64,000 nt of DNA from Halobellus salinus. Its GTDB lineage: Archaea; Halobacteriota; Halobacteria; Halobacteriales; Haloferacaceae. Positions 36,567 to 45,799 of the stretch are shown piece after piece. The notes beneath the pieces are model-generated. The model was not told where the DNA came from and made no database searches. It worked only from the letters and a program-made list of their open reading frames with translations. Both the position numbers and the translations under genes were made by a program. Position 1 is the first letter of the stretch. Every line of letters starts with the position of its first letter. The stretch spans positions 33,624-97,623 of the forward strand of contig NZ_BMOC01000013.1 in assembly GCF_014646875.1 (NCBI RefSeq). The letters run 5' to 3'.

Positions 36567-36575
36567 TTTTATATA
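36567..36575 (+). promoter_or_regulatory. TATA box for the ABC importer operon
   Basis: TTTTATATA centred about 36 bases before the ATG at 36607. The implied leader is about 10 bases. The 90-base divergent region is short enough for one regulator site to control both directions. Confidence 0.65.
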
Positions 36576-36606
36576 CAATCATTATTAATTCCCCAGCGGA
36601 GCACGT

Positions 36607-38067
36607 ATGACAGACGATTACAAACGGCGGCAGTATTTAAAAGCGGCAGGCGTAACGGGATTAGGCGTCCTGAGCTCCCTCGCGGGTTGTACCCGCGGTG
36701 GCTCAGACGGTGACTCGGGCGGTGACTCAAGCGGTGGGTCCACCAGCGGTGGATCCACCACTGAGGGATCCGGCGGAGGAGACTCGGGATTCTCCGAGGA
36801 CCTCCCCATCCCACTCAGCGAATACGATAGCGCGGACATCGAATGGCAGCAGTTCGAAGGCGATCAGATCAACATTGGCGCGGTCTCACACCCATGGGTT
36901 GACGCCATAAAACCCGCAATCCCCGTCTTCGAGGAACTCACCGGGATCGATGTCGTCTGGAACATTCTGCCGGAAAACCAGTTCCGGACGAAGCGCCAGA
37001 CTGACGTCAGCACCGGTTCGGGACAGTTCGACGTCTTCTTCATGGACCAGGTCGTCAACCAGTTCCGTAACGAAGATTGGCTTCAGCCCCTCGATCCGTA
37101 CATCAACGACGGCAGTATGTTCGACGAGAGCTGGTACGACATGGACGACCTGTTCGAGTCGTCGATCTGGCAGGCTCACGGCGGGGGCTACAGCGACACC
37201 TGGACCGGAATGCCGATCACGGTCGAGGTCCAGACACAGTACTACCGGCAAGACCTCTATGATAAACACGGCTTGGAGGTCCCGGAGACGTGGCAGCATC
37301 ACCGTGAGAACGCCAAGGTCATCCACGAGGAGGAGTCCGACATCGTCGGGACTGCCGGTCGTGGGCTGAAGGGCTACGGGATGAATATCTACATCCTGAA
37401 CACGCTCCTTCGCCAGGAGGGGTCCACACTCTGGACTGAGTTCCCGAACGACTCGGGGCTTGACACCCAGGGCGTCATCAAGGCAGCGGAGTATTACACC
37501 AGCCTGCTCCAGGACTATGGTCCGCAGGGCGCATCGAGTCAGGCGTGGTCAGACGTACAAACGACAATGCAGGAGGGCCGCACCGGTCATATCGTTGCCG
37601 ATGCCAACCTGTTCTGGGGCGGCCTGACAAGCGATGAATCGAGTGTTCAAGACACCGTCCGAATCACGAAAGTACCCAAGCCCGAAGGCGGCGAGCTGAA
37701 CCCCAACGCGTTTAATTGGCAGATTTCGACATCGCAGGCCGCCAGCAACTCCGAGCAGGCGTTCCTGTTCATGGTGTGGGCGACCTCGGAGCCGACCAAC
37801 ACCTGGATGCACACGGAGAACGGCGCCGTGTTCTCCGTGCGGCAGTCCGTCTGGGAGAACGACGACTTCATCTCACAAGTCGGCGAGGACTTCGCGCAGG
37901 TCTCGCTCGAATCGCTGCAGGTCTCGTCGCCGGACCCGTTCGACCGGAGATATCCCGAGTGGGGACAGCGGTACTCCGAGGAGCTCCAGAGAGCTATCGC
38001 GGGCCAGAAATCCGCCGAGGAGGCGATGACAGACGCAGCGGCAGCCGCCGAAGACATCTACAGCTGA
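36607..38067 (+). CDS. ABC transporter solute-binding lipoprotein (sugar/polyol)
   Basis: The 486-residue protein has a Tat lipoprotein signal (KRRQYLKAAG, lipobox LAGC with lipidated C28) and a Gly/Ser/Thr-rich linker to about residue 60. The rest is a family 1 extracellular binding protein: INIGAVSHPWVDAIKPAIPV, FEELTGIDVVWNILPENQF, FDVFFMDQVVN and GYSDTWTGMPI. Binding proteins of this class take sugars, polyols or glycerol phosphate. It is the first gene of an importer operon (binding protein, two permeases, ATPase). Confidence 0.93.
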   Translation: MTDDYKRRQYLKAAGVTGLGVLSSLAGCTRGGSDGDSGGDSSGGSTSGGSTTEGSGGGDSGFSEDLPIPLSEYDSADIEWQQFEGDQINIGAVSHPWVDAIKPAIPVFEELTGIDVVWNILPENQFRTKRQTDVSTGSGQFDVFFMDQVVNQFRNEDWLQPLDPYINDGSMFDESWYDMDDLFESSIWQAHGGGYSDTWTGMPITVEVQTQYYRQDLYDKHGLEVPETWQHHRENAKVIHEEESDIVGTAGRGLKGYGMNIYILNTLLRQEGSTLWTEFPNDSGLDTQGVIKAAEYYTSLLQDYGPQGASSQAWSDVQTTMQEGRTGHIVADANLFWGGLTSDESSVQDTVRITKVPKPEGGELNPNAFNWQISTSQAASNSEQAFLFMVWATSEPTNTWMHTENGAVFSVRQSVWENDDFISQVGEDFAQVSLESLQVSSPDPFDRRYPEWGQRYSEELQRAIAGQKSAEEAMTDAAAAAEDIYS

Positions 38068-38115
38068 GGCACAGACCGAATGATCGTACCGGGGTAATTT
38101 TTCAAATACGCGTCT

Positions 38116-39054
38116 ATGAGCACACCAACAAAGACACAGACGGAAACGACCAACAGACAGGGGCTCGCCCGAGTCCGGGATCTGTGGAACGACTACCTGC
38201 CGTACTGGATGATAACACCGATGGTGGTGGTGATGGTGATGATCACCTTCTTTCCCGGTGCGTACGATCTGTACCTCAGCCTGATCGAAGAACCCACGGT
38301 AAACATCCTCGCGTCGGAGTTTGCCGGACTGGAGCACTACGAGACAGCGATCACCCGTGGTGGCGCGATCAACTCGTTCGCCATCACGGTCACCGTCGTT
38401 GTCAGTGCCCTGTTGCTCGAGAGTGTCATCGGTTTCTTTTTGGCTGCCTTCGTGACTGGAGTCGAATCCAGCCGGCTCAAGTCGTTCTACCGAGTTCTGT
38501 TCATCCTCCCGATGGCCGTCGCCCCCGTCTCACTGGCGACCATCGGCAGGATTATGTTGAACAGCGAGATCGGAGTCATTCCGTACGTGATCAACACGTT
38601 GACGCCGTTGACGGCGCCATCGTTCCTCTCGGACCTGCCACTGCTGACCGTGATCCTGCTGGATACGTGGAACTGGACGCCGTTCATGTTCATCATCTTC
38701 TACGCCGGCCTCTCGTCGGTGCCTGACACGCTGGTCGAGGCGTCGCGCGTCGATGGCGCACCGCTGTGGCGGCGCTACGTTCACGTCATCATCCCCTACA
38801 TCAAGCCGGTGGTGTTCGTCGCCGTCCTCATCAGGATGATCGACCTGTTCCGGACGTTCGGCGTGGTGTACGGTCTGACCCAGGGCGGGCCGGGGACGGC
38901 CACCCAGCTAGTGAGCATCAACATTTACGAACAGATGTTCATCAACAACGCGCCGGGAGTTGCAGCCGCGATTGCAGTCGTCTACCTCGTCTTTGTCATC
39001 GCGATCGCGAACATCGTCATCGCAAAGGTCGGCTTCGAGGGGGTGTGGGACTGA
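38116..39054 (+). CDS. ABC sugar/polyol transporter permease (MalF-like)
   Basis: The 312-residue membrane protein has six predicted transmembrane segments (first at about 35-55, WMITPMVVVMVMITFFPGAY) and the EAA loop that contacts the ATPase, VEASRVDGAPLWRRYVHVIIP. The usual MalF-class core and the C-terminal TQGGPGTATQLVSINIYEQM are present. The stop overlaps the second permease start by one base. Confidence 0.93.
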   Translation: MSTPTKTQTETTNRQGLARVRDLWNDYLPYWMITPMVVVMVMITFFPGAYDLYLSLIEEPTVNILASEFAGLEHYETAITRGGAINSFAITVTVVVSALLLESVIGFFLAAFVTGVESSRLKSFYRVLFILPMAVAPVSLATIGRIMLNSEIGVIPYVINTLTPLTAPSFLSDLPLLTVILLDTWNWTPFMFIIFYAGLSSVPDTLVEASRVDGAPLWRRYVHVIIPYIKPVVFVAVLIRMIDLFRTFGVVYGLTQGGPGTATQLVSINIYEQMFINNAPGVAAAIAVVYLVFVIAIANIVIAKVGFEGVWD

Positions 39055-39929
39055 TGGCAACAGCAGACACCGAACCCGGGTCGTCACAGCGGTTCGAGAA
39101 GGGGACGCGTGAGACGCTCGTCACGGTTGCCCGCCACGCCGTTCTCCTCACGTGGTCGTTCCTCGTGTTGTTCCCGCTGTACTGGCTCGCATCTATGTCG
39201 CTGAAGCCCTCGGGGCAGGCGAACTCCCTCCCGCCGGACTGGATCTTCCTACCGACGGTATACAACTATCTCCAGCTCGTCCAGAGTTCGGATTTCGTGA
39301 CGGCGTTCGCCAACAGCCTGCTTATGGTTGGGGCGTCGGTGGTTCTCGTCCTGCTGATCGGCGTGCCGGCGGCATACGTCCTCTCGCGGTACGACATCCC
39401 GAAAGAGAGGGACGTCCTCGTGTGGATCCTCTCGTCGCGGATGCTCCCGCCCATCGCCGTCGTCCTCCCGTTCTTCATTATCTTCCAGGAGTTCAACCTG
39501 TTCGACAGCAAGATCGGAATGGTCCTCATGTACGTCAGCATCAATCTCTCCCTGGTCGTGTGGGTGATGAAGGCGTTCTTCGATGGTATCCCCGAGACGC
39601 TGGAGGAAGCCGCACGCGTCGACGGCGCGACCCGCTTCCAGGGGTTCCTGAAGATCATCCTCCCGGCGGCCAAACCCGGCATCTTCTCGGTCGCGATCAT
39701 CAGCTTCATCTTTGCGTGGATCGAACTGTTGTTCGGCCTCGTGCTGACGAGCTTCAATGCGGTGCCGGTGACGTTATTCGTGTACTCGTTCATCGGCTCG
39801 CGGTCGATCGAGTGGTCGATGCTCGCGGCGGCCTCGACGGCGATGATCATCCCCGTCGCCATCTTCCTCATAGCGGTGAACAAGTACCTCGCGGCGGGAC
39901 TCAGCTTCGGCGTGGTGATCAAAGAATGA
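39054..39929 (+). CDS. ABC sugar/polyol transporter permease (MalG-like)
   Basis: The 291-residue protein has six membrane segments and the EAA motif LEEAARVDGATRFQGFLKII. The start at 39054 (MATADTEPGSSQRFEK) is used because the longer frame upstream is the first permease read out of frame. It pairs with the preceding gene to form the membrane channel. Confidence 0.93.
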   Translation: MATADTEPGSSQRFEKGTRETLVTVARHAVLLTWSFLVLFPLYWLASMSLKPSGQANSLPPDWIFLPTVYNYLQLVQSSDFVTAFANSLLMVGASVVLVLLIGVPAAYVLSRYDIPKERDVLVWILSSRMLPPIAVVLPFFIIFQEFNLFDSKIGMVLMYVSINLSLVVWVMKAFFDGIPETLEEAARVDGATRFQGFLKIILPAAKPGIFSVAIISFIFAWIELLFGLVLTSFNAVPVTLFVYSFIGSRSIEWSMLAAASTAMIIPVAIFLIAVNKYLAAGLSFGVVIKE

Positions 39930-40011
39930 GAGACACTACCGACGACACGGACTGCTCGCAACGCGCACTTCCGTCACAGTCATTACCCAGCCACACCACG
40001 GGGGGAACAAA

Positions 40012-41160
40012 ATGGCAGCCATCACGCTAGACAGCGTCACGAAGCGCTTCGGAGAGGGCGGAGACGCGATCCTCGCGGTCGACGACGTCTCTCTCGACAT
40101 CAAAGACGGCGAGTTCGTGGTCTTCGTCGGGCCATCGGGGAGCGGCAAGTCGACGCTTATGCGTATTGTCGCCGGACTCGAAACCCAATCGGAGGGTGAC
40201 GTCTACATCGGCGACACGCTCGTCAACCAGTTCGGGCCGCGCGCACGGGACATCGCGATGGTGTTCCAGAACTACGCGCTGTACCCGAATATGACCGTCG
40301 AGGAGAACATGTCGTTCGGGCTGAAAATGTCGACGGAGCTCTCGACGTCCGAGATCAAAACGAACGTGACTGAGACCGCCGAGATGATGGGCATCGGCGA
40401 CTTACTCGACAACAAGCCCGGTGAGCTATCCGGCGGGCAACAACAACGCGTCGCGCTGGGTCGGGCCATCGTCCGCGACCCGAACGTGTTCCTGATGGAC
40501 GAACCACTCTCCAACCTGGACGCGAAACTACGGACGACAATGCGTACCGAAATAAATCGTCTCCAGAACGACCTCGACGTGACGACGCTATACGTCACGC
40601 ACGACCAGACCGAGGCGATGACGATGGGAGACCGGCTGGTTGTTCTCGACCACGGTGAGCTCCAGCAGGTCGGCACGCCGGTGGATTGTTTCTACCGTCC
40701 GGTAAACCAGTTCGTCGCGGGCTTCATTGGCTCGCCCTCGATGAACTTCTTCAACGGTCATATGGAAAACACAACGCTTCGAGCCGACGGGTTCGATTAC
40801 GAACTCACTACACGGATGCAATCATCAGTCGGCGACACCGACGAGGTCGTGCTTGGCGCCCGTCCGGAGGACATCGTGCTCCGCGACGATCCGAACGTTG
40901 ATTACGAGTTCGAGGCGGTTGTCGACGTCGTCGAGCCGATGGGGAGTATCGCCTACGTGTATCTCCGTCCGAAGGCACAGGAAATCGACCAGACGTTCGT
41001 CGTAGAGACTGACGGCAGGCGTCCGATCACTGAAGATGAGTATATCAAAGTAAAGATCCCGGACAAAGACGTCCACCTGTTCGATGGGGAAACCGGGCGG
41101 ACGATCCACCAGCGGGAACTCGATTCGGAGGGACAAGTCGCGGTGAGCGAACAGAGGTAG
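40012..41160 (+). CDS. ABC transporter ATPase (UgpC/MsmK/MalK type)
   Basis: The 382-residue protein has Walker A GPSGSGKST (40-48), Q-loop VFQNYALYPNMTV, signature LSGGQQQRV (139-147), Walker B VFLMDEPLSNLD and the switch histidine in YVTHDQTEAMT. The C-terminal TOBE-type regulatory domain (from about 245) includes VVLGARPEDIVL. It energises the preceding permeases. An 82-base gap separates it from the MalG-like gene. Confidence 0.94.
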   Translation: MAAITLDSVTKRFGEGGDAILAVDDVSLDIKDGEFVVFVGPSGSGKSTLMRIVAGLETQSEGDVYIGDTLVNQFGPRARDIAMVFQNYALYPNMTVEENMSFGLKMSTELSTSEIKTNVTETAEMMGIGDLLDNKPGELSGGQQQRVALGRAIVRDPNVFLMDEPLSNLDAKLRTTMRTEINRLQNDLDVTTLYVTHDQTEAMTMGDRLVVLDHGELQQVGTPVDCFYRPVNQFVAGFIGSPSMNFFNGHMENTTLRADGFDYELTTRMQSSVGDTDEVVLGARPEDIVLRDDPNVDYEFEAVVDVVEPMGSIAYVYLRPKAQEIDQTFVVETDGRRPITEDEYIKVKIPDKDVHLFDGETGRTIHQRELDSEGQVAVSEQR

Positions 41161-41275
41161 TTCGCCGACAGCTCTATGCGACACCCGTTATCTCCCGCGA
41201 GTCGGGGTGTCCCTGCCCGCTTCCCGTGACGGCACTGACACGGCCGACCACGGCGGCTCCGTTCCGTCTGCCAAA

Positions 41276-41283
41276 TTTATTAA
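41276..41283 (+). promoter_or_regulatory. TATA box for the sorbitol-dehydrogenase-like gene
   Basis: TTTATTAA centred about 28 bases before the ATG at 41308. A leaderless transcript is expected. Confidence 0.6.
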
Positions 41284-41307
41284 TACCTGTATGACACAGA
41301 TTCTCAT

Positions 41308-42339
41308 ATGAGAACCGCGGTGCTGGTCGAACCACACCAGTTCGAGCTTCAAGACCGACCCCGACCATCGCCAGGCCCGGACGACGTCCTCGTCGCCGTA
41401 CGAGAAGTGGGTATCTGCGGCTCCGACGTGCACTACTACGAACACGGTCGTATCGGGGACATTGTCGTCGAAGACCCGCTCGTCCTCGGTCACGAGAGTG
41501 CCGGGGAGGTGGTCGATACCGGTGAGAACGCCACCACACTCGAACCAGGTGACCGCGTGGCCCTCGAGCCCGGTGTCCCGTGTCGCCGATGCAGTCACTG
41601 TATGGAAGGTGACTACCACCTCTGTGAGGACGTCCGTTTCATGGCGACACCGCCCCACGACGGGTCCTTCAGCGAATACGTGTCCTGGCCGGCGGATTTT
41701 GCCTACAAACTGCCGACAACCGTCTCGACCACTGAGGGCGCCCTCTGTGAACCGCTTTCCGTCGGCATCCACGCCTGCCGTCGTGGCAACGTTGGCACGG
41801 GCGACACCGTACTCGTGACCGGTGCGGGGCCGATCGGATTGATGATGCTAGAAGCCGCCCGAGCGGCCGGCGCGACCGACATCATCCTGACCGACATCGT
41901 CGATGAGAAGCTCGCGTTCGCACGCGAACGGGGGGCCGATCTCGCGGTCAACGTCGCGGACGACGACCTGGAAGCGGCCGTCACCCGATATACTGACGAC
42001 GGCGGAGCCGATGTCGTCATCGAGGCGTCCGGTGCAGTCTCGTCCATTCAATCCACGCTCGAGGTGGTCCACCGGGGGGGCACCGTCGTCTTGGTCGGAC
42101 TCGCAAACGAGGCGACGGTCCCGTTCGACGTACTCGACATCATCGACAACGAACTCGACGTTCTCGGATCCTTCCGATACAAAAACACCTACTCCGCAGC
42201 CATCGACCTCCTGAGTGATGGCGCCGTTGATGTGGAAGGGATTGTCGAATTCGAATCCACGCTCGCGGATATCGACGACGCTTTCGAGCGAGCAATGGAC
42301 CCGAGCGTCGTCAAGGGGCTGATTACCGTGGGGGAGTGA
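41308..42339 (+). CDS. Sorbitol/xylitol dehydrogenase-like zinc enzyme
   Basis: The 343-residue MDR protein closely follows the L-iditol/sorbitol dehydrogenase pattern: GICGSDVHYYEHGRIGD with catalytic C37, LVLGHESAGEV with H61 and E62, structural-zinc C92, C95, C98 and C106, and TGAGPIGLMMLEAARAAGA for NAD binding. The D-V-H-Y-x-x-x-G run is diagnostic for polyol dehydrogenases. The expected reaction is oxidation of a polyol to a ketose with NAD+. It has its own promoter downstream of the importer operon. Confidence 0.9.
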   Translation: MRTAVLVEPHQFELQDRPRPSPGPDDVLVAVREVGICGSDVHYYEHGRIGDIVVEDPLVLGHESAGEVVDTGENATTLEPGDRVALEPGVPCRRCSHCMEGDYHLCEDVRFMATPPHDGSFSEYVSWPADFAYKLPTTVSTTEGALCEPLSVGIHACRRGNVGTGDTVLVTGAGPIGLMMLEAARAAGATDIILTDIVDEKLAFARERGADLAVNVADDDLEAAVTRYTDDGGADVVIEASGAVSSIQSTLEVVHRGGTVVLVGLANEATVPFDVLDIIDNELDVLGSFRYKNTYSAAIDLLSDGAVDVEGIVEFESTLADIDDAFERAMDPSVVKGLITVGE

Positions 42340-42573
42340 GGGTGTCGTAGCGCTTGCAACTGATCACTCGGCAGATCGCACGACCACGTGCGATCGGGTA
42401 GGTGGAGACCTGGAAACGCTACCGTAGAGCGGACCAATCGGTCGTGGTTCCGCGTCCCGGTTGGCCCGCTACGCACGGACTGGTCTCGTCCGGTGATACC
42501 CTCGACGGGACGTCAGACGGGACCGCTCGGACACGCTGTCGCGCCCGTTCGCTCCCCGGAGCACCACTACTCA

Positions 42574-42578
42574 TTTAA
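42574..42578 (+). promoter_or_regulatory. TATA-like box for the PfkB kinase gene
   Basis: TTTAA centred 28 bases before the ATG at 42604. The spacing fits a leaderless transcript. Confidence 0.45.
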
Positions 42579-42603
42579 CGACTGGTCGTGTGGCTATCCG
42601 ACA

Positions 42604-43737
42604 ATGGCAGACAGAGAGCGCGCGAAGAGTGACACGAGAACGGCAGTCCGCTCCTGCCGCGAGCACTTCTCGACGGATCCGCAGGAACATACGGTCCTTT
42701 TCGGGTTTGACGGCATCATCGACACGGTCCGCGAGATGATCTCGGAGCGCGAAAGCAGGGATTCGGTGTCGCTCATCCGGGAACTGGATTCCCTGGGGAG
42801 GAGAATCACCGACTCCGTGGCGTCGGAGACGTCGGTCGCGATCGAGTGGATGGACTGCGGGACGCGAACCGGGGGACACGTGTGTCATCTCTCGCGTACG
42901 CTCGGTCGCTGGGGGCTTGACCCGCTCATGGTCGGAACGTTTGGGACTCCGATGGAGTCGGAGTTCGAGTCGGCCTTCGCCGAGTACACGACGCACTCGA
43001 TCGGAGACCCCGGCACGACCGATGCAGTCGAGTTTGACGACGGAAAACTCCTCCTGACTGAGACCGGTGACTACCGGAAACTAGACTGGGACCTGCTGGA
43101 CAAACGGCTGGGCCACGACCGACTCGCAACCCTCCTAGAGCAGGCTGACCTCTTCGGGATGGGGTACTGGTCGATGATTCCGGACATGCCCGGGATTCTG
43201 TCCGGACTCGCGGAGGACGTCTGGCCGACCCTCTCGGATCCGCCGGCGCACGTCGTTTTCGACCCGGCGGACATCCGCCACCTTCCGGATTCACAGCTCG
43301 TAGACGGGTTTGAAGCGTTGCAGACGTTGAACCGACAGGTTCCGGTGACACTCAGTGCGAACCGCGGTGAAACTGAAGAACTCGTTACGAGCGGTGGTGG
43401 ATCGGTGGCGGGTGACTCAATGCTCGATCTTGCCACCGCCGCCCGCGACGTCGTCGGCGTCGATACGGTGGTGTCACACGGTGCACGTGCGTCAGCGATG
43501 ACCAGTTCGGACGACCAAGCGTTGGTTGAGACACTCCACATCGAAGAGCCGGAGATCGTGACCAGTTCGGGCGACCATTTCAACGCCGGCGTCTGTCTCG
43601 GACTGTTGGAGGGATTCGACGCCGAAGCGACGACGGCACTCGGAAACGCGGTGGCTGGAGCCTTCATCAGGGTCGGCAGGTCTCCGACGCTCCCCGAAGT
43701 TGGGACGTTCCTCGGCGAGTACGCGAGGCAGATATAA
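42604..43737 (+). CDS. PfkB-family carbohydrate kinase
   Basis: The 377-residue kinase has a PfkB fold: an early VLFGFDGIIDTVREM, the glycine pair RTGGHVCHLSRTLGRWGLDP used for substrate binding, the mid-part VTLSANRGETEELVT, and the C-terminal SSGDHFNAGVCLGLLEG, where D324 is the likely catalytic base. That motif differs from the usual DTxGAGD, so the subgroup is unusual. It probably phosphorylates a ketose made by the neighbouring dehydrogenases. The start at 42604 follows a TATA-like box at leaderless distance; the upstream open frame is not conserved. Confidence 0.85.
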   Translation: MADRERAKSDTRTAVRSCREHFSTDPQEHTVLFGFDGIIDTVREMISERESRDSVSLIRELDSLGRRITDSVASETSVAIEWMDCGTRTGGHVCHLSRTLGRWGLDPLMVGTFGTPMESEFESAFAEYTTHSIGDPGTTDAVEFDDGKLLLTETGDYRKLDWDLLDKRLGHDRLATLLEQADLFGMGYWSMIPDMPGILSGLAEDVWPTLSDPPAHVVFDPADIRHLPDSQLVDGFEALQTLNRQVPVTLSANRGETEELVTSGGGSVAGDSMLDLATAARDVVGVDTVVSHGARASAMTSSDDQALVETLHIEEPEIVTSSGDHFNAGVCLGLLEGFDAEATTALGNAVAGAFIRVGRSPTLPEVGTFLGEYARQI

Positions 43738-44266
43738 CCGACCTTCCGGTGTACTCGCACCCACCAGCGAGCCGTGTTCGGTCAGGCTGATAGGGTTTAC
43801 TGTAAGGAACTACCGGTCAGCGACCGTACGGTCTGTCGCTGATCAGTAATCGACTACGGCAATCCGTGTGAGTCCATCCGAAATCGAACGATCTTGGCAA
43901 CTCGCAAGGAGTTTTGTTTCGTCGCTGCTGAGACAATCATAAATTTGATAGTTTTCATTAACTTAAAATATATTAAATTTTTAGCGATCCGTATATCGTT
44001 TATAAGGAATGATTTTGGGCCGAAACGAATCCAATCACTACAGAAAGTTTAGAATCTGAATAGTATTTTGAAATGGTACTTTGCATAGGGAAACTCAATG
44101 TTGAGTATGAGTATCGGTCGTGGTGTTAGCTTTTGTCCCACACGGTCCACGTTGATATCGGTGAAAACGCCACAGATGCGATCGTTGTGGAGTACGTACG
44201 GTGGACACGCGCCACCGCTCGTTTCGACCCTTATTCGAAGACCGTCCCACAACCGTACGCGGTCAC

Positions 44267-44344
44267 AATGGGTACTCTCGCCTTGTACCGCCGAGCGGTG
44301 TCAGCGGGGGTTTCGCTCGGCGGTGCACAGTGAGAGTAGCCGTT
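44267..44344 (-). repeat. 78-bp element with inverted ends, copy B
   Basis: Read on the minus strand, this copy starts AACGGCTACTCTCACTGT and ends GAGAGTACCCATT, the same as copy A at 25440-25517 at nearly every end position. The interior forms a stem (ACCGCCGAGCG / CGCTCGGCGGT, 44287-44323) that copy A keeps only in part. Both copies read through as NGYSHC...ARVPI in one minus frame, which is probably incidental. Confidence 0.7.
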
Positions 44345-44481
44345 ATCAGAGGTGCAGTCAGTTGCAGGCCTACGGTGGCCACTCCTTCCCGGATCCATCG
44401 TTTTGAACGAACGTAGGGCGGGTGAGCTGACGGTCGTACGTCGAGACGTAGCGGTCAGCACCGAATCGGACGAGGAACGAC

Positions 44482-44505
44482 CGGAGAGTCCGTTACGGGA
44501 CTCCG
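44482..44505 (-). terminator. Hairpin just beyond tfb
   Basis: CGGAGAGTCCGT / TACGGGACTCCG forms a stem with minor mismatches right after the tfb stop. It lacks a T-run on the minus strand, so its terminator role is only suggestive. Confidence 0.35.
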
Positions 44506-44507
44506 AA

Positions 44508-45557
44508 TCAGGCGAGCCCGATGCTCTCTTCGGCTTCCAACAGCTCGTGGTACCGGTTCCGGATCGTGACCTCGGAGATGTCAGCGACCTCGCTCACCGC
44601 GGCCTGGGTCGTCTTTTCGTTGGTCAAAAGCGCGGCGGCGTAGACCGCGGCCGCGGCGAGGCCGACCGGCGACTTTCCGGAGTGGACGCCCTTCTCCTTG
44701 GCGTTCTTCAGCAGTTGGCGCGCGCGAAGCTTCGCCTCGTCGGAGAGGCCGAGCTCCGAGGCGAAGCGAGGGACGTACTGCTCGGGATCGGCGGGCTTGA
44801 CCTCCAGAGAGAGCTCCCGCGCGATGTATCGATAGGTGCGCGCGATCTCGCTTTTCGGAACGCGGGAGACTTCCGCGATCTCGTCGAGTGAGCGCGGAAC
44901 GCCAGCCATTCGAGCAGCGGCGTAGACACACGAGGTCGCGACGCCCTCGATGGAGCGACCGGGCAGGAGGTCCTCATCGAGCGCGCGACGGTAGATCACG
45001 GAGGCAGTTTCCCGAACGTTCTCGGGGAGGCCGAGCGCGGAGGCCATGCGGTCGATCTCGCCGAGCGCCTGTTTGAGGTTCCGTTCTTTCGAGTCGCGGG
45101 TCCGGAACCGCTCGTTCCACTTCCGGAGCCGCTGCATCTTCTGGCGCTGGTTCGACGACAGGGAGTTGCCGTAGGCGTCGCGGTCGCGCCAGTCGATGTT
45201 GGTCGACAGCCCCTTGTCGTGCATCGTGTTCGTGGTCGGCGCACCGACCCGGGACTTCTGATCTTTCTCCTTGGAGTCGAACGCGCGCCACTCCGGGCCG
45301 CGGTCGACGGAGTCTTCGGTGATGACGAGGCCGCAGTCCGCACAGATGGTCTCACCGTGCTCATCGTCGGTGACGACGTTACCGCTGCACTCCGGACAGA
45401 CGAGTTCCTCGTCTGTGGTCTGTTCGTCTTCCTGTTCAGTCTCCTCGCCGGGGCGAACCCACCGCTGGCCGACCGAGTCACCGCTTCGACCGTCGTCTCT
45501 CTGCGATTCGTCTCTCGTGCTCGCGTTCACGCGAGTGTACGTGCTCTTCTCGCTCAT
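44508..45557 (-). CDS. tfb: Transcription initiation factor IIB (TFB)
   Basis: TFB bridges TBP-bound promoters and RNA polymerase. The 349-residue protein has an acidic N-terminal tail, a zinc ribbon (CPECSGNVVTDDEHGETICA followed by DCG), the B-reader region (EWRAFDSKEKDQKSRVG) and two cyclin repeats (RMASALGLPENVRETASVIY; FASELGLSDEAKLRARQLL). The start at 45557 (MSEKSTYTRVN) is chosen since the upstream extension is unconserved. Haloarchaea encode several TFB paralogues; which one this is cannot be told here. It lies divergent from the binding-protein gene. Confidence 0.95.
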   Translation of the reverse strand: MSEKSTYTRVNASTRDESQRDDGRSGDSVGQRWVRPGEETEQEDEQTTDEELVCPECSGNVVTDDEHGETICADCGLVITEDSVDRGPEWRAFDSKEKDQKSRVGAPTTNTMHDKGLSTNIDWRDRDAYGNSLSSNQRQKMQRLRKWNERFRTRDSKERNLKQALGEIDRMASALGLPENVRETASVIYRRALDEDLLPGRSIEGVATSCVYAAARMAGVPRSLDEIAEVSRVPKSEIARTYRYIARELSLEVKPADPEQYVPRFASELGLSDEAKLRARQLLKNAKEKGVHSGKSPVGLAAAAVYAAALLTNEKTTQAAVSEVADISEVTIRNRYHELLEAEESIGLA

Positions 45558-45799
45558 CAGTATACAACGAATGCGCCGGCCCCGGGATCGGAAGTACTGG
45601 GCCGGTGCGGTCCGTACGATTCTCACCGAGGGAGAATATAAAAACGGTTCGGAATCGGTCTCCCGAATCCAGCACACAGCCCGTATTCTGGCCGTCTATG
45701 TGGAACGACTGTGATAGTATATATACGTCGGTCGCGGGGCCGCGGCGGCGGGCGCCAGCCGCCGAAACGCACTTATCGACGCCCGGGGTGAACACGAGT

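Larger units (their letters stand above)
43738..44507. other. Spacer at the right edge of the island
   Basis: No supported gene occurs in these 770 bases. A stem with arms TCAGCGAC / GTCGCTGA (43817-43842) may terminate the kinase transcript. The stretch 43920-44090 is AT-rich like the left flank of the island. Copy B of the 78-bp inverted-end element follows (44267-44344). A short plus frame from 44133 shows peptide-like sequence (HVDIGENATDAIVVEYVRW) but no known family. Confidence 0.55.

Noticed and set aside
44098..44406. Small ORFs before tfb
   Set aside because: They overlap the 78-bp element and show no typical codon bias or family motif.
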